From Luscinia megarhynchos (lineage: Eukaryota; Chordata; Aves; Passeriformes; Turdidae), in NCBI GenBank assembly GCA_034336665.1, contig CM067589.1, positions 4,927,290-4,991,289 of the forward strand: a stretch of DNA of 64,000 nt, written 5' to 3'. Position 1 is the stretch's first letter. Each line of letters begins with the position of its first letter. The notes beneath the pieces were generated by a model. It did not search any database. It saw nothing but the letters and a program-made list of their open reading frames with translations, and was not told the DNA's origin. The position numbers were made by a program, and so were the translations under genes. Shown here one piece after another: positions 48,885 to 62,100 of this stretch.

Positions 48885-49222
48885 AATGGCTGGGAGAGCT
48901 GGGCTTGTTTAGGAAAGAGAAGGCTCAGAGGTGTCTCATCACCTCACATCCAGACCTGAAGGGAAGGTGAAGCCAGGCTCCTCTCAGCAGTGCCCAAAGT
49001 CCCTGGGCACCACCTGAAACACCATCTGGACATCAGAAAAACACTTCTTACTGCTGGTGGAACACTGTTTCAGGCTGCCCAGGGAGGCTGTGTGCTCTTC
49101 ATCCTTGCAGATATTTAAAATCAGTCTAGGCTGATCCTGGGGCCCCTGCTGGAGCAGAGACGTGGATCAGGTGCCCTCCAGAGGCTCCTTCCAGCATTAA
49201 CCACTGTGTGATTCCATGAAAA
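48885..49222 (+). mobile_element. CR1 LINE 3'-end fragment, sense
   Basis: GGAAAGAGAAGGCTCAGAGG, then GGCTGCCCAGGGAGG, ending CTGTGTGATTCCATG. CR1 in plus orientation, 5'-truncated. Confidence 0.87.
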
Positions 49223-49971
49223 CCCTGAATAAAACCTGCAGAATGTGGGCTGGGGGCTGCTCTCCTCCAGCACCTCCTGGAGGCTGGAGCAGCCCAGACC
49301 CCTGCCCAGCACCAGGGTCCTGCTGTGCCAAATAATGCACAGCTTCACCCCTTCCTCCTCCTCTTCCTGGAGCAGGGCAAGGAGGAAATTGTTATTTTTA
49401 TTATACAGAACCGAATCCACCCACTCCATGTGGGTCTGAGAGCTCTGCCTGGAGCCACTCATGGTTCACCAACCCTGGGAGCTGCTGCTGCAGCAGTGAT
49501 GACAAATCTGTTCTGGACAGTTTGCTGAACCCTCTGCAAGCTGGTGGCCATCACAGAAGGAGGATCCACAGCAGGATTTGTCTTCCTGCAGCCCCCAGAG
49601 ATGGCAGAGCAGCCCCGGTGGCTGCACCCCTTGGCTGGGGCTCTGTGGCTCGTGGGGAGGGATGTGTCACCTCTGTCCTCTGCTGTGAGAACACTCCCAG
49701 CTGCCAGGGCTTTATCAGTGCCCAGCCTGGCTCTAGTTTCTGTGGCAAAAGCCTGTTCCTGTTTACAGTGCCCATGGCTGGTGGCTCCATCTGACCACGG
49801 GAAGCAGGAGAGCTCTGGGGGTGGCAGATTGTCACATGCCCTGCCCGGGGCTTGGTGGCTTTATCTCTTGTAGCAAATGGAGGATGAAATTTAAGACAGA
49901 ACTCTATTTGTAAGCTTGTGTATGGATCTGCTGCTGGAGAAGGGGGAGCTCTTTTGGAAATCCCCAATGCT

Positions 49972-50420
49972 CCCTGGAGAAAAGGAGGCTCAGGGGTTTT
50001 CCTGCAGGAGCTGCAGAGGGTTCACCTGGCAGGGAGAGCATTCAGAGAAAGGAATGGAGCTGGAAGGGGCTGGAGCACCAGGAGCAGCTGAAGGAGCTGG
50101 GAAGGGGACTCAGCCTGGAGAAAAGGAGGCTCAGGAGGGACCTTCAGGCTCTGCACAGCTCCCTGACAGGAGGGGCAGCCAGGGGAGTCAGGCTCTGCTC
50201 CAGGAACAGGGACAGGACAGGGAAACAGCCTCAGGCTGTGCCAGAGGAGGATTAGCTTGGAGATCAGGGAAAATTCCTTCCCCCAGAGGGCTGTCCAGCT
50301 GCCCAGGGCAGTGGAGGGGTGTAAAAGCCCCTGGATGTGGCACTTGGGGCCATGGGTCAGCAGTGGCCTTGATCTCAGAGGGCTTTCCCAACCTGAGGGA
50401 CTCTGATTCCGTGTAGGATC
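49972..50420 (+). mobile_element. CR1 LINE fragment, sense, longest in the window
   Basis: Contains CCTGGAGAAAAGGAGGCTCA twice (about 49973 and 50118), GATCAGGGAAAATTCCTTCC, GCTGCCCAGGGCAGTGG and ends CTCTGATTCCGTG. The doubled phrase suggests an internal repeat or two nested copies. Confidence 0.85.
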
Positions 50421-52438
50421 CAGCAGCTGTGACAGACATCCTGACAGAGCTCACCTGCTCCTCTTCCTCCTCTGTTTTCAGCAAGAGCCCTGGATTCCCT
50501 GCTCCTAGTTGGAGAAGAAACTCCTTAGAAACAAATAAACAAACCAAAATATTCCATATTCTGCCTGCAGCGTTCCCCACCCCAGAGCAGCAGAGGAGGC
50601 TGAGGAACCCCTTTCCCCACACCACACCCCAGTTTTTACCCTCTCTCTAGTCTGTGTTTTCCTCATTACACAGATTCCAACCCATCCCTCGGGAGCAGTG
50701 CTGAATCTGCCCAAGCTGCAGATGATAAGCAAACACCAAGTTGCATATAATCAATCCCCTTGATGAGCTATTTACCATGTGACATGACCAAAATATTTCT
50801 GGTTGGGAGCAATGTTTATCTTCCTCTGTTTTCCAAACTCCTCGTGGCCCTGAAAGTCCAAGTCCCAGGACTCCAGGCATGAACCTTTTCTCTCTTAACC
50901 TATATTTATACCATAAAAATCTGATTTACCTACAGAAGCAGCTCATTTACTGACAGAAAACATGTGTTCCTTCTCCTTCTGCTGCTTGCCATGGCTTAAC
51001 ACATTAAACTCTGCAATTCAGGGAGGAATGGAGAGTGAATTATACCTAGAACTCATTACAGCTGAGAAATTCAGCAGTTCTCAAAATAGAATTCTAATCT
51101 CTGGATCTCAGAGGCAAAGGAATTAAGATCTTGTTCTTTCATCACGACAGATTCTTGGGCTGACCTTCACTTCAGCCACACAACCCCAGAGAATGTCCTC
51201 AAATCCTCAGGAATCCTCCGTGGGGGCAGAAAGGATGAGTGGTGTCCCCAGGGGAGTCTTGAGAGATGTTCCTACCTTATCTCGGGTGTCTTATCCCAGG
51301 TATTTCAGGTGCCCCCAGGTCCAGCTCTTTGAGGAACACGAGGTGGGGTCAGCTGCCCAAATACCCTCAAGTTTCTGGAGCTTTATCCTTCAGTGCCAGG
51401 GGACCAGATAACCTCGGGCTGCACAGTCTAAACCTGGGAATGCTTGTTTGGATGAGGGAATATTGCCTGAGTAGCTCTAACATCAAGAAATAGTTTGTGT
51501 TTCTTTGGTTTTTTCTTCTTGACCTGCAAATTCAGAGAAAAGAATCCATTCCTGCTTGTGTTTTCCAAGGAATTGAAATTAATTAAGAAAACAAACGTAA
51601 GCATCTGAAATCACCCTTAATGTAAAAACTGTAGCCCTGGGCACACACTGAAGATGGCTATTTGTAGAATGGTTTTTAAAGGACTTTTATCACGGGAAGT
51701 GACCAGCCCTGGGCTAATTGGAGTTGTCAGGTAAACCCCTCATGTACCAAACATGAAAGGAGAGAAGATACAGGAGTATGAGGACAGGCTGGTGACGAGG
51801 ATGTGGTGCAAGGGGCACAGGGACAGGGCAGAGGTGAGGGTGGCTCGAGCAGGGAGGAGCTGTGTGTGCTGAGGGAACACTGCAACACCTGAGCTGGGAT
51901 GCGCTGAACTCCCAGCAAAGCTCGCCCAGCGGGTTCCTCACTTCCCAAAATCCCAGCCGGGTTCTGGGGCTCACGAGGCTCTTGGAGGTAACAGGAGCTC
52001 GAGAACCATCACCCCAAGGTGCAGCTCCCAGGAGAGCAGAGGGGTCCCCCACCAGCCAGGGCGGTCTGGGGGGGTTTTCCATCTCCAGACACCCCCGTGC
52101 CTGGGGCTGGGTGAGGGGTGGATGCTCCCCGGCTCGTCCTCCTGCTGTCACCTGCGCAAGGACTGCCCTGTCACCTGCTGGGCTCCGTGTTTGCAGCTCG
52201 GTTCCGTGCCCGTGGGGACCAGCAGGATCGCAGCCGCTGATGGAGCAGCTCCCCCAGCAAAGGGGGCGTCACCCGCGCCCTCCCCCGCCCTCGCAGCCCT
52301 CCCCGCGGCCAGGAGATGGTACTGTTGGCCTGGCCCTGCTCCTGCGGGGGCTCCTCGCACTCATTTCCAGCCGAGGTCAGGCAGGTGCTGCCTGGATGCT
52401 CCGGCAGCTCTGGGGTTTCCTCCCAAACCCAAGCCCCG
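50421..52438. other. Intergenic sequence, nothing recognised
   Basis: Relatively AT-rich to about 51720, then GC-rich. No splice-supported exon, RNA gene or repeat family that I recognise. Confidence 0.5.
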
Positions 52439-52590
52439 AGCAGCTGCGGCTGCCCCATCCCTGGACCTGTCCAAGGACAGGGCTTGGAGAAACCTGGTCT
52501 GGTGGAAAGATCTCCCTGCCCGTGGCAGGGGTGGGACTGGATGCTAAGGCCCATTCCAACCCAAACCATTCCATGGTTCATGATTCTGGC
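52439..52590 (+). mobile_element. CR1 LINE 3'-end fragment, sense
   Basis: CAGCTGCGGCTGCCCCATCC, GGGCTTGGAGAAACCTGGTC and CCAACCCAAACCATTCCATG match the CR1 3' end in plus orientation. Confidence 0.88.
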
Positions 52591-53194
52591 GTGCAGCAAG
52601 CTGCTCATGGAGGTCCCAGACCTCACAGTCCCCACAGTGCCCTGTCCCCAGAGTGGGATGGAAGCCCTGTCCCACACATGGTCCAGGGGACAATAATCTC
52701 CTGGACACACCTCTGGGGCAGCCTCAGACTCCCTGTGCCCACAGGGGACTGCAGTGCCTTCCCTTAAAAACCTGGGTCCGGAAATGAAATGTGAAATATT
52801 TAATGAGAACCTGAAATATTTAATGAAAGAGGTTTTGACTGAAAAATTGAGCCATGGAATATCAAAACAACCCCAAATATGGGAGACCCCAATTTTGGTG
52901 CTGCTGAGCTGTCCCTGAGTCCTGTCCCAGCTCCCAAATCCCGAGGGACAAAGGGATGCACACAACGTCACCCCAAGGGAATTGGTGCCTGCTGTCCTTG
53001 TGTGTCCCCTGCCGGGAATTTGGGGTTTGCAGAGGGTGGGGGAGGCTGGCAGGGCAGGCCTGGCACGTTCCCCCGGTCCCTGTGGTGCCATGGGTGACAC
53101 CTGGTGGGTCCTGGTGGGCTGGAGATACCACAGGAGCCTGGGGCTGGGCAGGGGGTCCTGGGGCTGGGCAGGGGGGTCCCTGTGCCCAGCAGTG

Positions 53195-53712
53195 AATCCA
53201 GTGCCACATCCCGTGCCCAGCAGTGAATCCAGTGCCACATCCCTGTGCCCAAGAGTGAATCCAGTGCCACATCTCCATCCCTCTGCTCAGGGGTGAACCT
53301 GGTGTCACATCCCTGTGCCCAGCAGTGAATCCAGTGCCACATCCCTGTGCCCAAGGAGTGAATCCAGTGTCACATCCCCATCCCTGTGCCCAGCAGTGAA
53401 TCCAGTGCCACATCCCCATCCCTGTGCCCAGGGGTGAATCCAGTGCCAAATCCCTGTGCCCAGGGGTGACTCCAGTGCCACATCCCCATCCCTGTGCCCA
53501 AGGGTGGATTCAGTGCCACATCCCCATCCCTGTGCCCAGGGGTGACTCCAGTGCCACATCCCTGTGCCCAGCAGTGAATCCAGTGCCACATCCCTGTGCC
53601 CAAGGAGTGAATCCAGTGCCAAATCCCTGTGCCCAGGGGTGACTCCAGTGCCACATCCCCATCCCTGTGCCCAAGGGGTGGATTCAGTGCCACATCCCCA
53701 TCCCTGTGCCCA
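53195..53712. repeat. Minisatellite with units of about 32-44 bp
   Basis: GTGAATCCAGTGCCACATCC followed by CTGTGCCCAGCA or CCATCCCTGTGCCCAGGG recurs about 14 times. The array is non-coding; minus-strand frames of about 200 codons across it are repeat artefacts. Confidence 0.92.
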
Positions 53713-54029
53713 GCTGCTCTGCTGTTGGCACAGGTGCTGTGACCTCTCTGGCACAGCTGGGGGACACTGTGGGTGCCAGCCCAGCTCTGTCCCCTGTCCC
53801 CACGACCTGTGGCACAGCAGGAGCATCCCAATGGTGGGATTTGTCCCCCCCGTGTGTGCCCACCCTGCCCTGCCCGGGCTGCGATGGGTTTGCTCGGGCT
53901 CTGCCCCCTCCTGGGCTGGCTGGGCTGGGAGGGGGAGCCCAGCACCTCCCTTCTCCCACTGCCTGTAAATAAAGGAGTGATGGAGCAGAATGACATTCAA
54001 AATTAAACAAACAAATCAATAAATAAATA

Positions 54030-54143
<114 letters not shown>

Positions 54144-55372
54144 TATAACGTAGAAAAGAATTAAGGAAAATCTGTTAAAATAAAATAAATAAAAAGCAAG
54201 AAATCAAAGAGCGAATAAAATAAGAAATACATTAAATATAATAAAATTATAAAATTAAAAAAATTAATGATATAAAATAGCGATAAATTACTGTAAGATA
54301 AAAGGAAAGTAAAATAAAAAGCCTAAATAAAAATACAAATAAATAAATAAGTGGAAATTTTAAAATTAAATAAATAATAGAATAAAATAAGACTGAAATA
54401 AAAAAGTTAAATAAAATGTAATTAAATATACATACATAGAACATAAAAATTAAAGCAAAAATTTATTAAATAAATAGAATGAAAGTAAATTTTAAAATAA
54501 GAATAAAATTAAATGAAATAAATAAGGCAGGTTAAAATAAAGGGAAAACAGGAGTGAAAATAAAATAAAGTAAAATAACAAAGCAAAAAAGAAAAATAAT
54601 TTTAAAAAATAAATAAAACTAAATAAAAAGATTTAAGGACAATATTAAAAAATAAAACTAAATGAAAATTAAATAAAATAAAAATCTGAAATAAATATAA
54701 AAGTAAGTCTAGAATAAAGTTTTAAAAATAAATAAATGAATAAAAATATGAGATAAATATAAAAGGACTTCTAGAATAAAGTTTTAAAAAATAAAAAATA
54801 AAATAAAAATCTGAAATAAAAAGTACTTCTAGAATAAAGTTTTTAAAAAGAGAAATAAAATAAAAATATGAAAGAAATAAAAGTAAGTCTTAGAATAAAG
54901 CTAAAAAAATAAAAAATAAAACAATAAAAATATGAAATAAATATAAAAGTAAGTCAGAATAAAGTTTAAAAAGAAAAATAAAATAAAAATTAATAAAAAT
55001 TAATAAAAATAAATAAAAAATATAAAAGTAAGTATAAAATAAAAATAAAATAAAATAAAAATTAAAATTAATAAAAATATAAAAGTAAGTATAAAATAAA
55101 ATAAAATAAAAAAGAATAAAAATTAATAAAAATATAAAAGTTAGTCTAGAAGAAAATAAAATAAAAAAAATACAATAAAAATTAATAAAAAATATAAAAG
55201 TAAGTCTAAAATAAAATAAAATAAAATAAAATAAAATAAAATAAAATAAAATAAAATAAAAATTAAAATGAATTAAAATATAAAAGTAAGTCTAAAATAC
55301 AATAAAATACAATAAAATAAAATACAATAAAATACAATACAATACAATAAAATACAATAAAATCCAACCCAA
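54144..55372. repeat. 1.2-kb A-rich low-complexity block of AATAAA-like units
   Basis: Almost only A and T with very few G or C, strongly A over T on the plus strand. Words such as AATAAAATAAAA and TAAAAGTAAGTCTA recur; the latter phrase with about 60-70-bp spacing (roughly 54690-55290) shows the block contains a degenerate tandem repeat. It stops abruptly at the FMNL1 CpG island. Confidence 0.92.
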
Positions 55373-55375
55373 CGA

Positions 55376-55532
55376 ATGCCTGCAGCACGCCCCGCCGGGC
55401 AGGTGCCGGGGCCGCCTCTGGCCGGGCCGGGGCGGGGCTCGGCGCGCGGTGCCGCCCGCACAAGTTGCGAAGGGCGGCGAGCGGCGGCCACGGCGAGCTC
55501 GGAGCTGGGCCGGGAGCCCCGCAGCGCCCGCC
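55376..55532 (+). promoter_or_regulatory. FMNL1 CpG-island promoter and 5' leader
   Basis: GC content jumps immediately after the A-rich block. There is no TATA box. The start site is presumably within about 150 bp of the ATG at 55533. Confidence 0.6.
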
Positions 55533-56159
55533 ATGGGCAACGCGGCCGGGGGGCTGGAGGGGGGCGCGGCCCCGCGGGAGCCCCGCGACCACAGCCCGCA
55601 GCCCGCGCCGCCCCCCGCCGCCGCCGCGGCCCCGCCGCCCCCCCGGCAGCCCATGCCCGGCGCCGCCGAGCTGGAGGAGCGATTCGGCCGCGTCCTGGTG
55701 AGCGGGGACGGGCGGCAGCGGGGGCCGGGGACAGAGCGGGGGACAGGGGGAGCCGCTGAGGGGGGCCCGGACCCGCCGGGGGTCTCTCGGCATCCCTACA
55801 GGCATCAGCAGCAGCGGCAGCGTTAGCACCGTTAGCACCGCTATCATGATCGTACTGTTACTATTTCATCGTTCTGTTAATGATTTGATTTATTGTTTAA
55901 TCGATATTCCAATTAATGATGATGACTGCCCCGCTCTCACCTCGTTTCCCCGGGACGCTCAGCCCTGCCCCGGGATGACCCCCAGGCGCTCCCCTCCCCT
56001 CATCGCTCTCACCTTGGAGGGATCCAGCCCCCAAATTTTGGGGGTGACCCCGAGTCCCGGAGCCCGGGCAGCTCCGCCATGGCGGGATCGGCGCAGGGCC
56101 GGAGCGCGCCGCAGGCAGCCGGGGCTGCGGATGGCGATGCTTCGCTCTCCTCCCTCCTC

Positions 56160-56194
<35 letters not shown>

Positions 56195-59100
56195 CGGAGC
56201 CGGGGAAGCCCCGGCACCGCTGCCGGCCTCCCGCGATACCGGAGCCGCGTTCCCGTGGGATGGATGGATGATGGATGGATGGATGGATGGATGGATGGAT
56301 GGATGGATGGATGGATGGATGGACGGACGGACGGACGGACGGATGGCAGCTCCTGGAGAGAGCGGCTCCCTCGCTCCCTCCGTCCTTGAACGGGGTGATC
56401 CAGCCGTGACCTTCGCGCCGGGAGGGCCGGGTCCCCCCGCTCCAGCCCCTAGCCATGCCCTTCTCAAAAATGCCCCGAGAAAAAAGAGCTTTAATGCTGC
56501 TCTAATCCCCGAGCCCGGCGGAGATGGAGCCGTTCTGCCGGTCCCGTGCCGGGCGCAGCCCCCACGCTGCCGCACGGCGGGAGCGGCTCGCTCGGATCTG
56601 CCGCGGTCTGCGCGGCGGGATTCCCCCATCCCAGCCCCGAGCACAAATTCCTTGGGAGCTTTATTATCCCGTGGAGCTGATGGGATTACCGGGGGGTGAG
56701 CACGGCAGTTGCAGGGGCGATGGTGAGGGGCTCTGCCTGGCAGGACCCCCGTGGGCCGGCCGGGGAGGGGGTTTGCCGTGGGACACACAGGTGGCAGGTG
56801 GCAGGTGGGGTGTGATGGCTCCAGTTGTCACAGCAGCAGTGGCAGCAAGAGACCTCGGGGTGTTTCTGCTGCGAGGCCCCAGGAAGCAGCACTTTCAGCC
56901 GGGCTGGGCCTAGGAGGTTGGGAAATCCTAAACCAAAAAATGGGCAGAAAAGGGGCAAGTGGTGCTCCAGCTTCTCTGCCTTCATGCCGAGGGAGAGCCC
57001 TTTTCTAGGAGAAGGGGCGGCCGAGGGCTGGATGTGCCCCGACGGGAAGCGGGTGTCTTGTGAAAGCAGCTGTCCCACTCCCGCTTCCTCTTTCCGCAGT
57101 CCCTTCCCCATTCTCGTGGCTATGGGGGCAGAGAGCCCCGGGGGGATGGGGCAGGGGGTCCCTCTGCCCTCACCCGCCACAAACGTGCTCCCTGACTCTG
57201 GCTTCAACTTTTCTACTTCCTGATCTCAGCGATGGAGCCGGGTGGGGATGAGCTGGGAATCTCCTGGTGGGACACGATCCAGGACTCACACATTGCCATG
57301 GTTACAGTGATGCCATGAGAGCTCAGTGCAAATCAGTTTTGGGCTGGACATCCCAAACTGGGAGAGCTGGTGGGGCAAAGCCTCGGCAGAAAAGCCCAGG
57401 GAGGAGCCTAGGGGATCCAAATTGCTGCCAGGAAGGGGACAGATATACCCATTCTGTGCCAAGAGATGGAAATTTGAGTTTCCCAAAACTTTATTCTCAA
57501 AAATTGGCTTCTTCCCAGCTAGGGCACTGTGGCAGATGCCGCTTTGGCAGAGCAATGGGAGGGTTGTATTGTGCCAAGTGGTTTGGGATATGATGAGGTG
57601 GATTTTTGGGATGGAGCACAGGAAGAACATCTCTGCTGCTGGGATAGGGATGCTCGAGTATTCCCACTGGAGCAATCAGGATTTCTCCCCCTTTGCATGC
57701 CAAGAGGCATCTATTGAGAATATATAGATGGGATTGTGAGCTGAGGTGTGGTGGAGTCAAAATCAAACAGTGGCTGACTGGGGCAGGGGCTGCTCCAGCC
57801 AGGAGCTTTGCCTGGTCGGGGCTTTGCTGCCTTTTCTCCCAGGCCCTGGGGAGTGCAAGGCCAACGTCACCGTTGCAGATGTGTGCAGATGTTTGCAGAT
57901 GTGCTGTTGGCCCCAGCAGCAGGACGGGTCTCCAGCAAGCCCTGGCCACAGTGTCAGCTCAACCAGGAAACAGAACTGGTGCTCAGCTTCCTGTGGGATC
58001 CATCTCCCAGGCTGGCTCCAGCACGGTGGCTGAGGCTGGCTGCGGGTGCAGGGCTGCAGTCGGGTGTCCCCATGGGGACGTGTGTCCTGGCTGGGCGGTT
58101 CCTGTGAGCCCCTTGTGCTGCTGGAGCAGGTCCTGGAGAGTGTCCTGGTTCAGGAGCCCCCCGTGCTGCTGGATCCAGCCCTGGGTGAGCCAGGAGGACA
58201 TCCCAGTGCAGGGCTGGGCGGCAGGCACCCAGCAGGGATGGGGGCACTCCAGCAGGATCAGGCTCCTCTCCCTGAGCTGAGCTACAGCAGCTTCTGCTTG
58301 TTCTTAAAATAGAGCTGGAGCCACAGGCAGCAGCACCCCAGCCTGCTCCCACCACCCCCCGGACATCCTGGGGACATCCTGCTCCTCCACTGCCCATCCC
58401 TGCCTGGCACTTGGTGGCTTTGGGTCTGGCTGGATCCAGGGAGTCCCTGATGCATCCCCCAGCCCAGTTTGCTGCATGAGGAAGGTCAGGGAGTCCTGGG
58501 TGGGCCCTGGTCCTGCTCTGTGCCCTGCACTGAGCCCTGGGAAGAGGCAGAACAAGTTCAGTGTCAGTTGGGGGCATTGGAGGGAACAGCATGGAACAAC
58601 TGGCACTGCAGGACCGGGCACATCCCAGCCACCTGAGGGGTGCTCTGTGGCCATGGGATGGAGCATGGTCCATCAGTCACCCAGGCACCTGGAGAAGTCT
58701 GTTCCTCCTGCAGCTGGAGAGAGCCCCTAAGCCACCATCCGGGGCAGTTCCCTTCCTGTCCCCTTCCCTGGGGCAGGATTTTGTGCCTGGTGTCTGCTCT
58801 GGGATGTTGTCCCACCCCAGTCCCACGTGCTGCCAGGGCTCTCCCATCTGTGGGTGCACATCTCCCGTGCCCCAGAAACGGCACTGCCAGGGCTCAGCCC
58901 GGCTCACGCTCAGCCTGCCGGGGTTTGCAGCACAAACACTTCCCTGGAGGATGCCAGAACGTTCTGTGCCAGGTTTGGTGCAGAGCTCGGCTCTGCTCGG
59001 CGCTGCCCGTTCACGTGTGGAACAAAAAGAGGTTCTGACACCCAAAATAGCTCCGTCCCTACCAGCCATGACAGGAAAAGCTTGTTTTGTACCAGAAAAT

Positions 59101-62100
59101 GATGATGGTGCTGCTTCACCTCCCCTGGCCTTGGTTTCAGTGTGGGGCAAAACCTGGCTCAGCCCACAGCTGGTGCTGGGTCCTCACCCCAGTGCTGGGC
59201 CCGGCTGGGACGGCTCTGCAGGCTCTGGGGCACTCCGTGTCACAGCAGGGCTGTTGGGGCACATTTGGTGGCACCCACTCCGTGACGTGGCGGGCTGCGG
59301 CTGCTGGGAAGCCCCGGGCAGGGCTGGGACGAGGCTGCTGGATGGCGGCAGGTGGCTTGTGGCTGCTGGGCGCGAGTGGCTGTGGCTCCTCCATCCTTGT
59401 CCCCAAAGGTGGAGGAGGAGGAGGACCGAGTCCTTCCTCTGGCTGCTGTGGGGTGCTCTGCCCCACACCTCCGCCCTGCCCCACCTCCCCCGGCAGGAAA
59501 TGCGAGCTGGTTTCTTTGTGCCGAGGCTCCTCCCTGCGCAGTCGCTTCCTCCCCGGCGCCCACCCGTGCCGCAGCCACCACCCCGTTTGTACCCTGTGCC
59601 ACATCCTGCCCGCAAGGGAGGCACCGGGGCCACCTGCGCAGGGACAGCCCTGCCCCCCTGCCCCACCCTGTGCTGTCCTGTCCCACCACAGTGCGGGGTC
59701 CTGCTTTGTCCTGGTCCCACGTGGGATGGCTTAAAGCTGGTCCGTGTGGCAGGTGCCACCATCCAAGGGCACCCAACAGTGTCCCCCAGAGCGTGCCACA
59801 GTGTGACAGAGCCCTGGGTGGGGTGTCTGGGTGTTGGACCCTCTTGGCACTGACCTTCAATCATCTCAAGGATGACAGCTGGGGACCAGAAATGGGGACA
59901 GCCAGGTGCTGCTGTCACCTTGCCCATCTCAGAACTCACCCAGCAGCTCCAGTGGCTTCTGCAATGAGGCCACTTCTGACCCTGCAGCCCGACTGTACCC
60001 CCTGCCCAGCTCTCTGTGCTGGCTGGCCCCAGCCAAACCAGCTCCTCCCCACCCACAGCTCCTGGTTTTGGCTTCCTGTGAAAGCAGCCTGACAGGTCCT
60101 CCCTGGAGTGGTGGAGAGGTTTCTGTTCCTGCTCACCACAGTGGCACCTCTCCCCTTGGACCTGCTCTTCTGTGAGCAACCAAAGCCCTGGGAGATGCCT
60201 TCCTCCAAGGATGTGGTTGTTCCAGCACGTCATGCACTCCACGTCCCCATCCTCCTCCTCAGGAGCCCCAAGACTGGGATTTAGGGGTGGCTTGGGGCTG
60301 TGCATTGCTCCACATGCCATCTTGCCAGCCTGCAGGTGCTCTCTGAAGCATGAAAAATCTTGTCTTTGAGCAAAATAGATCACCTGTGGGCCGAGCTGAG
60401 CTGCAGCCTGGCCCAGGCCGTGGTGGGTGTGCCATGAAGTCACCCCATGGTGTCCCTCAGCTCTGGCAGGAGCGGTTTCTGTGCTGGGAGCGGAAACCAC
60501 GTCACGTCCTGTGGTGGCCGTGGGGGCTGGGTTGTGCAACGGTGGCACGGAGGGACGGGGACAGCCAGCCTGACATCACTGTCTCAATAAACACTGATTT
60601 CTCCCAGATGGGCTCATCACACATCCGTGCTGGGGGGTACTTGGGGTGACCCCTCAAGCACGGCCTGGGCTCCTGGGTCCCTCAGCTGTGTCACCAGGCA
60701 GGGTCCCCATCCCTCACCCTGTGTGGCCCTGCTGTGACTGGGCTGGCTGAGGCTGGGCACATGATGACATGGATGGATGTGTCCAGTTCTTCCTCCCATC
60801 CCCCACCAAGACCCCCTGCCCTCCCCTTGGGGGCTCTCAGGTGGGGACACCACTGATGGGTAGGTGGGATGCTCCTTTCCTGGGAACAGTGGTGTTCCCA
60901 ACGTCCCACTGTCATCCCATCATCCCACCAGTGTCCCCATCCTGAGAATGCTGTTCTCATTTTTCCACCATGATTCCATCCTCCCACCACTGTCCCCATT
61001 GTTCCACCAGTGTCCCCATTGTCCCACCACTGTGCCCATCCTTCCCCCAACATCCTCATCCTCCCACTGGTGTCCCCATGTCCCAGTGGTGTCCCCACGT
61101 CCCACTGCTGAGCAAGGACACCCAGTGCTGGCTGAGCAGGGGGTGCTACATCCCAGGGGTGTTTTTGGGGTGAACCCCAGCACTGACACCCTTCACCCAC
61201 AGAATTCCATGAACCTGCCTCCGGACAAGATGAAGCTGCTTAACCAGTATGACAACGAGAAGAAGTGGGAGCTGATCTGTGATCAGGTGAGGTCCAAGCT
61301 CACAATGTCCCCAGTGCCGTCCCTGTCCCCAAGTGTCACTTGTGGAATGGTTTGGGCATCAATCTGGCTGCACCAAGCACTGACATCCATCTCGTTACTG
61401 ACACAGCACCTTATTAACCTCATTAAGCATTGATGCAGCTGGGGTGGGGACAGGGACGCTGTGGCTGCTGTGGGGACAGTGGCATGTCCCCGTGCCACTG
61501 CAGTGCCCCAGTTTCAGCCTCTCTCTGGGGCTCTAGGAGCGTTTCCAGGTGAAGAACCCTCCATCTGCCTACATCCAGAAGCTGAAGAGCTACTTGGACA
61601 CGGGTGGTGTCAGCAGGAAGGTGAGGGGTCCCTGTTGCACCCGTGTCCCCTGGTGCCCATGCCAGGCTGGCACAGGGGCGGTGCCAATGGCTGTCCCCGT
61701 CCCACAGTTCAAGAGGCGAGTGCAGGAGTCGACGCAGGTGCTCCGGGAGCTGGAGATTTCCCTGAGGACCAACTACATCGGGTGAGGGTGGGGGTGGCAT
61801 TGTCACCCAGCTGCTGCCACTGTCTCTGGGATGGGGATGGACGTGCTGCTGTTCTGGCTGGAGGGTGACAGCAGGATGTGGAGGCTGTGGCCTCATCCTG
61901 CCCCCTTAGGAGGGCTCTGATGGGAGGCTGGGGGTGCTGTGGGTCTGAACCTCATTTTGGCACCCCCTGAGTGCCAGCAGGGACCCTGCCCTGACCCTGG
62001 CTGTCCTGGCTCCCTGTGGGGTGGTGGATGCCCACGGTCCCCAGGGCCAGGCTGTCCTGTAGTGGCAGTGGTGGCAGCAGTGGCAGTGATGACAGGAGAG

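Noticed and set aside
59184..60548. 454-codon minus-strand frame inside FMNL1 intron 1
   Set aside because: Overlaps another long frame on the plus strand; both look like GC-bias artefacts without domains.
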